Part shown: piece after piece, positions 59,820-64,000 of the stretch
Layout: every line of letters begins with the position of its first letter
Numbering within the stretch: the first letter of the stretch is position 1
DNA from: Megascapheus bottae
Lineage: Eukaryota; Chordata; Mammalia; Rodentia; Geomyidae
Assembly: GCA_024803745.1 (NCBI GenBank)
Contig: JANJXV010000192.1
Location: 496,001 to 560,000, forward strand
DNA length: 64,000 nt
Direction: 5' to 3'
Program-made: the position numbers and the translations under genes
Notes under the pieces: model-generated
What the model was told of the DNA's origin: nothing
Seen by the model: only the letters and a program-made list of their open reading frames with translations
The model's database searches: none

Positions 59820-60732
59820 TAATTAGTTCTTTACATGTTGTGGTTACTAACTTTTGGTCTGGTAATTCACAGACGGTATCTACCTAGAAGAAAGGGGATG
59901 CTAAAAACACAACAAACACAGGCCTAAAGGTCAGTAAGAGGGACAGTACAGTGGGAGAAGGGAAAGATCGTTGTGGTATATAAAAACTGAGAGAAGAAAA
60001 AAGATATTATAAAGGGGTATCATGGAATTAGAGAGCTCTTATTCATACATAAATCCTTCCAAGGGTATCCTGTAACATCACTTCCCATCATCTTCAACAT
60101 CCTTTCAGTCTCTGAAGGATACAGGTTTACAGAATGAAGCATGGGTGTCCACCAGGGAGATGTGGGAATTTTATTTCACCTCTGTGGACTTCAGCAAGCT
60201 GCTAGATATTCCAGAGATGTAAATTCCACGTGCAAGCCACTTCATGCACTAAGCATGCATTCGTAGGCATTAATTAAGCTGCATTAAGTCAGTCAGCTCA
60301 AATAAGGCTGGACATTAACAAGGTGGACTGGATCATTTTCAGAAGTTGCTTTCTGCTCCCATTAGCAGACTGATTATACTCTAGCTCTCATTCAGGGGCA
60401 TGGCACCAAACTGTCTACCAAAAGGTACATTACAAGAATGCAAAATTTTAAACACTGAATATCTGAGGAAAACAATAAGAATATTGAACACTGGAGTCAC
60501 GCTTTTTTACCTCTTCAGCAAAAGTAGTAATCAACACAAATGTTTACTGTTTGGAACTGCTGAACCTAAAATATGTATGTGGATGGAAATGCAATGTCCA
60601 CAGGATCTGTTTGCAATGTACTAGCTATTACACTGCAAACAAAATTACTTCTTATTTAAAATGTATCCCACATGCTCAGAATCCATCCCGATCAACACAC
60701 TGAAGTATAACTTATGATCCAGAAATGAAATT
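59820..60732. other. Unrecognised DNA, no gene seen
   Basis: No exon or repeat is recognised. The part at about 60140-60390 lacks any repeat signature and has several AT-rich homeodomain-like words. Confidence 0.45.
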
Positions 60733-60955
60733 ATGTACCTGACTTGGTTACCTGGTGTATTGTATATATGTTTATTTGCTTATTTGAAATGGGGAAAGGA
60801 ATGGAGAAAACAAGATGATTGGGAGGGGGTAGGAGAAGGGAAAGGGGGCAAAAACATGAGAAAGTGTATCAAGGTTGGAGAAGTAATGTCCCCACTACCT
60901 GACAAAAAAACTGTATCCCCTCTGTACCTTATCCAGACAATAAAATATAAAAAAA
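60733..60955 (+). mobile_element. L1 3' end, sense, older subfamily
   Basis: Its order is the same as in the other sense copies: acctggtgtattgtatatat, then a G-rich tract (60821-60848), then tatcaaggttggagaagtaa and an end cagacaataaaatataaaaa. It is closer to the 34703-35060 and 1322-1480 types (actacctgacaaaa) than to the young copies. Confidence 0.8.
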
Positions 60956-61576
60956 ATCTTTAAAGAATAAAAGAAGAAATTATGGACACACTCCAATTAA
61001 AAATAACATTTCATAGAACATAACTCTTATTCATTATGCATCTACCAATGCTTCAGAAAAACACTGACAACTCTTCACAGAGAGCCTTGATCTACTTCAC
61101 CAAACAACACAATGTAGGTGAATTAAAGAGAAACTATAGGCAACCTTTTATGACTTATATAACAACTTCCTGGAATAACTTCAAAAGTTAACTGTACAAA
61201 AATAAAATGGTTAATGTTAAATACTAGCTCTAAGATTTAAAAGATTTTAAATTACTTAATATTTCTGATTCATATTTTTTTCATTCATATATGTATTATT
61301 TGCCTTTTATATATATCAGACACTATTTCAGGCTCTGGGACTACAGAAATGAATAAAAGATACTACAATCTCTGCCTTTATATTGTTTTAATTTTATTCT
61401 TAATTAGAATAATATAGTAGCTATTGAAGATGAAGGCAAAAGATTCATTGCCTATGTAAGTATTCTGTCACAAAAATTAATAACTGAACTTCAAAGAAAA
61501 AGACAACACATGTCTTCAAAACTTTACAAGAAGTGAAATACATGGTATTTCTTCCAGTAAACAATAGCAAGTTGTA
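60956..61576. other. Unrecognised AT-rich DNA, no gene seen
   Basis: No exon or repeat is recognised. Confidence 0.45.
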
Positions 61577-61792
61577 GCCTGGAGCCATGGCTCGTGCCTG
61601 TAATCCCAGCTATTCAAGAGGCTGAAATCTGAGAATCCTGATTCAAAGTAAGCCCAAGCACAAAAGCCTGTGAGATTCTTATCTCCAATTAACCACCAGA
61701 AAACAGGAAGTGATGCTATAGCTCAAGTGGTAGAGTGCTTGCCTTGAGCTGAAGAGCTCAGGCCCAGAATTCAAGTCTCACGACTGACAAAA
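61577..61792 (+). mobile_element. Composite 7SL/ID-like SINE, full length, sense
   Basis: This is the clearest composite in the window. A 7SL/B1-like head (gctcgtgcctgtaatcccag, gaggctgaaatctgagaatc) is followed by a middle (gattcttatctccaattaac) and an ID-like tail (agctcaagtggtagagtgct, gaattcaagtctcacgactg), then an A-rich end. The arrangement, 7SL-like part first and ID-like part second, resembles the B1-dID class known in rodents; that name is from memory. Confidence 0.88.
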
Positions 61793-62021
61793 AAAGAAGC
61801 AAAATTAGTAAGTATTAATAACTTAATAATTTAAAGATATATCCTGGCTTTTCATTAAAATTTCAAAAAATCAGATAAACTAGCATCTACAGTAAGGAAA
61901 AGGCAAACACTAATGAGTTATTTAAAAAATACAAGAGAAAAAAATATTAATTAGTGCCAGTTAGGTCAAAGAAGTGACCAAAATTCAAATGCTATTAATA
62001 TTCCAACTGGACTTCTCTTTT

Positions 62022-62197
62022 CGTAGTATTAGGAATTGAACTCTGAGCCTCGTACTTGTTAGAGAAGCACTCTACCACTTCAGCCAAGTCTCCAGCTGCT
62101 TTTTATGTTCACAGTTTTCCAGGTAGAGTTGCGTTGTGCCCAGTTAGATCTGAGCTGTGATTCTACTTGTACATCCTCATGTCCTGGGCCACCAATC
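62022..62197 (-). mobile_element. Old composite 7SL/ID-like SINE
   Basis: The antisense ID-like unit is good (ggaattgaactctgagcctc, agcactctaccacttcagcc). The 7SL-like half is decayed. Limits are approximate. Confidence 0.65.
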
Positions 62198-64000
62198 CCC
62201 ATTTAGCCTGTGGGCTATGGAGAGGGAAAGCAACAGAAAACTATCTATTGGAGTTCCTATAAGTATCACTGTGGATGTCAATGATTTCAAGAAAATTCAT
62301 CAAATATGGACTTCAGAATTTTGTTTGAGAAAGTGGTCTCATAGTACCTTACATTCATATTCTTATTTCCAAAACAGAAAGCTATCCATTATGCCAACAA
62401 TGATGTAAGAAACAACCCTGGTACTTTTCTCAAATGTCCTACAGGCTTAAGTCTTCTCTGTTTTGATGGCTACTTGCCGCAGGAATATGTGCTACATTAT
62501 AAGATAAAAACAGAATCGGCCAGGCATCGGTTAGAATTTATTATTGTAATCAACATGATAAACACATTGTTGATAACAAGCACCATAAACAATCTGTTTT
62601 ACACTTAATGTAACACTAAAAACATATTTAATTGCGTCACTATTATTCTAGGTGTTGAATTGTTTTCAATTTATTTTGTAGAGCCATGACAATGAAACTG
62701 AACTGCAATCACAGATGCAACTATGAATTTTTAATTTTTCATAAATCATAAGTAATATGTCCATAAATGCATAGCTGTCCTTGAGATGATGGATTTTTTT
62801 ATTCTAGAAATATAGTGGAATCTGTTTAGAGTGCAAACTTAGCTAACTCAGCAGTCCTGTGCAGCTGAGTGACAATGGACATGTAGAAATTTTATTTTCT
62901 GTAGGACAATTTTTTGCAAATTATCAGATGCTTATTTTTTTCTCTTTTCATGGTATTCTGACAGCACACTCATTGAAAATGGTAAAGTAGTTGAGCTCCA
63001 ACCATTTAGCTTCAGGATCAATTTCTCAGAGGAAAGCTGAATTGGAATGAAAGAATACTGATACTGAATTTCTCACTATTAGCATATATAAGCTAATTTC
63101 CATTCATAATGACCAAGAATGTTTTCCTCCCCATTTCTGTAACTAGGGCAACAGCCATTTTGAACTGTAGTAGAGGGCATAATGGAAACAAAAAAAAGTA
63201 GAAAATTCTATTTAAGTAGAAGCTGCAGCATTTGAGTATAAACTGTATTTGCCTGGCTATCTATCTACATAAATATTCTCTGAAGGAGGAACAGAAACAG
63301 ATCCCACCACCAGCCATATACAAGGACGTTACAGAAGTCAATAGATGGAGCAAGCAAGGTGATACACTTTATAAAAAGAACCCATGGATACATAACTGTC
63401 TGTTCCAATATATTTTCTTATCTCTGATTTTTATAGGTGGGAGGAAGGCAAGGAGGAATCAAAGCTTGCAAGGAGAATTTTAGCTAGTTATTTTGCTAAT
63501 TTAACGTTCAGCATCTGGTCCACCTGCTGCTGAGCACAACTACAAGCAATCCAACACTGACCATGAAATGCTTACTGAAAAATAATGAAGACTTGACTTT
63601 TGACTGAAATTCTTTGCAAGTGAATTAACAACATTCAGGCTTATTAAAACCAGTCAATAACTAACCACACTTTTGCTTTTGAACTATTTTAACAGATAGC
63701 TGCTTTATGTGGTTTCATATATCTCCTAAGCTCACAAACATTTGCATTTTCTTTATGTCTTAAAAAATAACTGCTGTGGGTTTTTCATTCTTATCCTCTT
63801 AAGCACTGAAGTTTCCCATATGAAATTTTAGTCTGGACCTTTTCTGTTTTACAGTGGTAAGAGAAGAATAAGTTACTAATTAACTCTAAAGTAGAGGCAT
63901 ATATAATTTTCAACATATTCTTTGGAAATTCAAATTGACTGAGGAAAACACTACACTTATTTCTTGGGCTGAAAAATGTGAGACTTTGCCAAGGTAAGTG
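62198..64000. other. Unrecognised AT-rich DNA to the window end, no gene seen
   Basis: No repeat family, exon or RNA gene is recognised. Frames reach at most 83 codons. Confidence 0.5.

Overview
This window is non-coding mammalian nuclear DNA. It is AT-rich, stop-dense in all six frames and packed with retrotransposons. I found no convincing protein-coding exon, tRNA, rRNA, CRISPR array or bacterial-type operon. The open frames present are short and match the length expected by chance or lie in repeats. It could be intergenic or lie in a very long intron; the sequence does not decide. The SINEs point to a rodent. There is an ID-like dimeric tRNA SINE with a readable A box and B box, a composite in which a 7SL/B1-like head is joined to an ID-like tail, and at least one plain B1-like copy. 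From memory, the dimeric form resembles SINEs of heteromyid rodents (pocket mice, kangaroo rats) and their relatives in Castorimorpha. That placement is an inference and needs a library search.

The main structural feature is a direct segmental duplication. Bases 1-6469 (copy A, cut by the window edge) recur at 47088-56964 (copy B), about 47.1 kb away. Identity varies in blocks: about 2.5 percent difference over the first 740 bases, about 0.3-0.4 percent over the next 2.2 kb, about 2 percent over the next 0.8 kb, then about 1 percent. Copy A lacks a 3,420-base segment that copy B has (52995-56414), with only ATA shared at the joint. Copy B ends at a 78-base slice of L1 3' UTR. The pattern suggests duplication, gene conversion and microhomology-mediated rearrangement, although an assembly artefact must be excluded.

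Layout. 1-6469: copy A, with a long ancient antisense L1 remnant (about 2790-4555) carrying later SINEs. 6470-20900: mostly unrecognised DNA with scattered SINEs, a 62-base AG microsatellite and a GACA repeat. 20980-24600: an orphan L1 5' end, then an antisense ORF2 remnant with a younger L1 3' end nested in it. 25675-26252: a composite SINE split by a polyadenylated 371-base retrocopy. 26299-41940: long unrecognised stretches with SINEs and L1 pieces on both strands. 41941-42747: a SINE split by a 5'-inverted, twin-primed L1 with clean target-site duplications. 45930-47112: old L1, younger L1 and SINE leading into copy B. 47088-56964: copy B. 56965-64000: L1 3' ends, SINEs and unrecognised DNA, including a perfect 16-base homeodomain-type palindrome.

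There is no gene network to describe. The biology here is retrotransposition and duplication history. Repeat calls rest on recognition of family sequence by eye, so family and subfamily names are provisional and most boundaries are good to about 5-20 bases. Boundaries given with target-site duplications are better.
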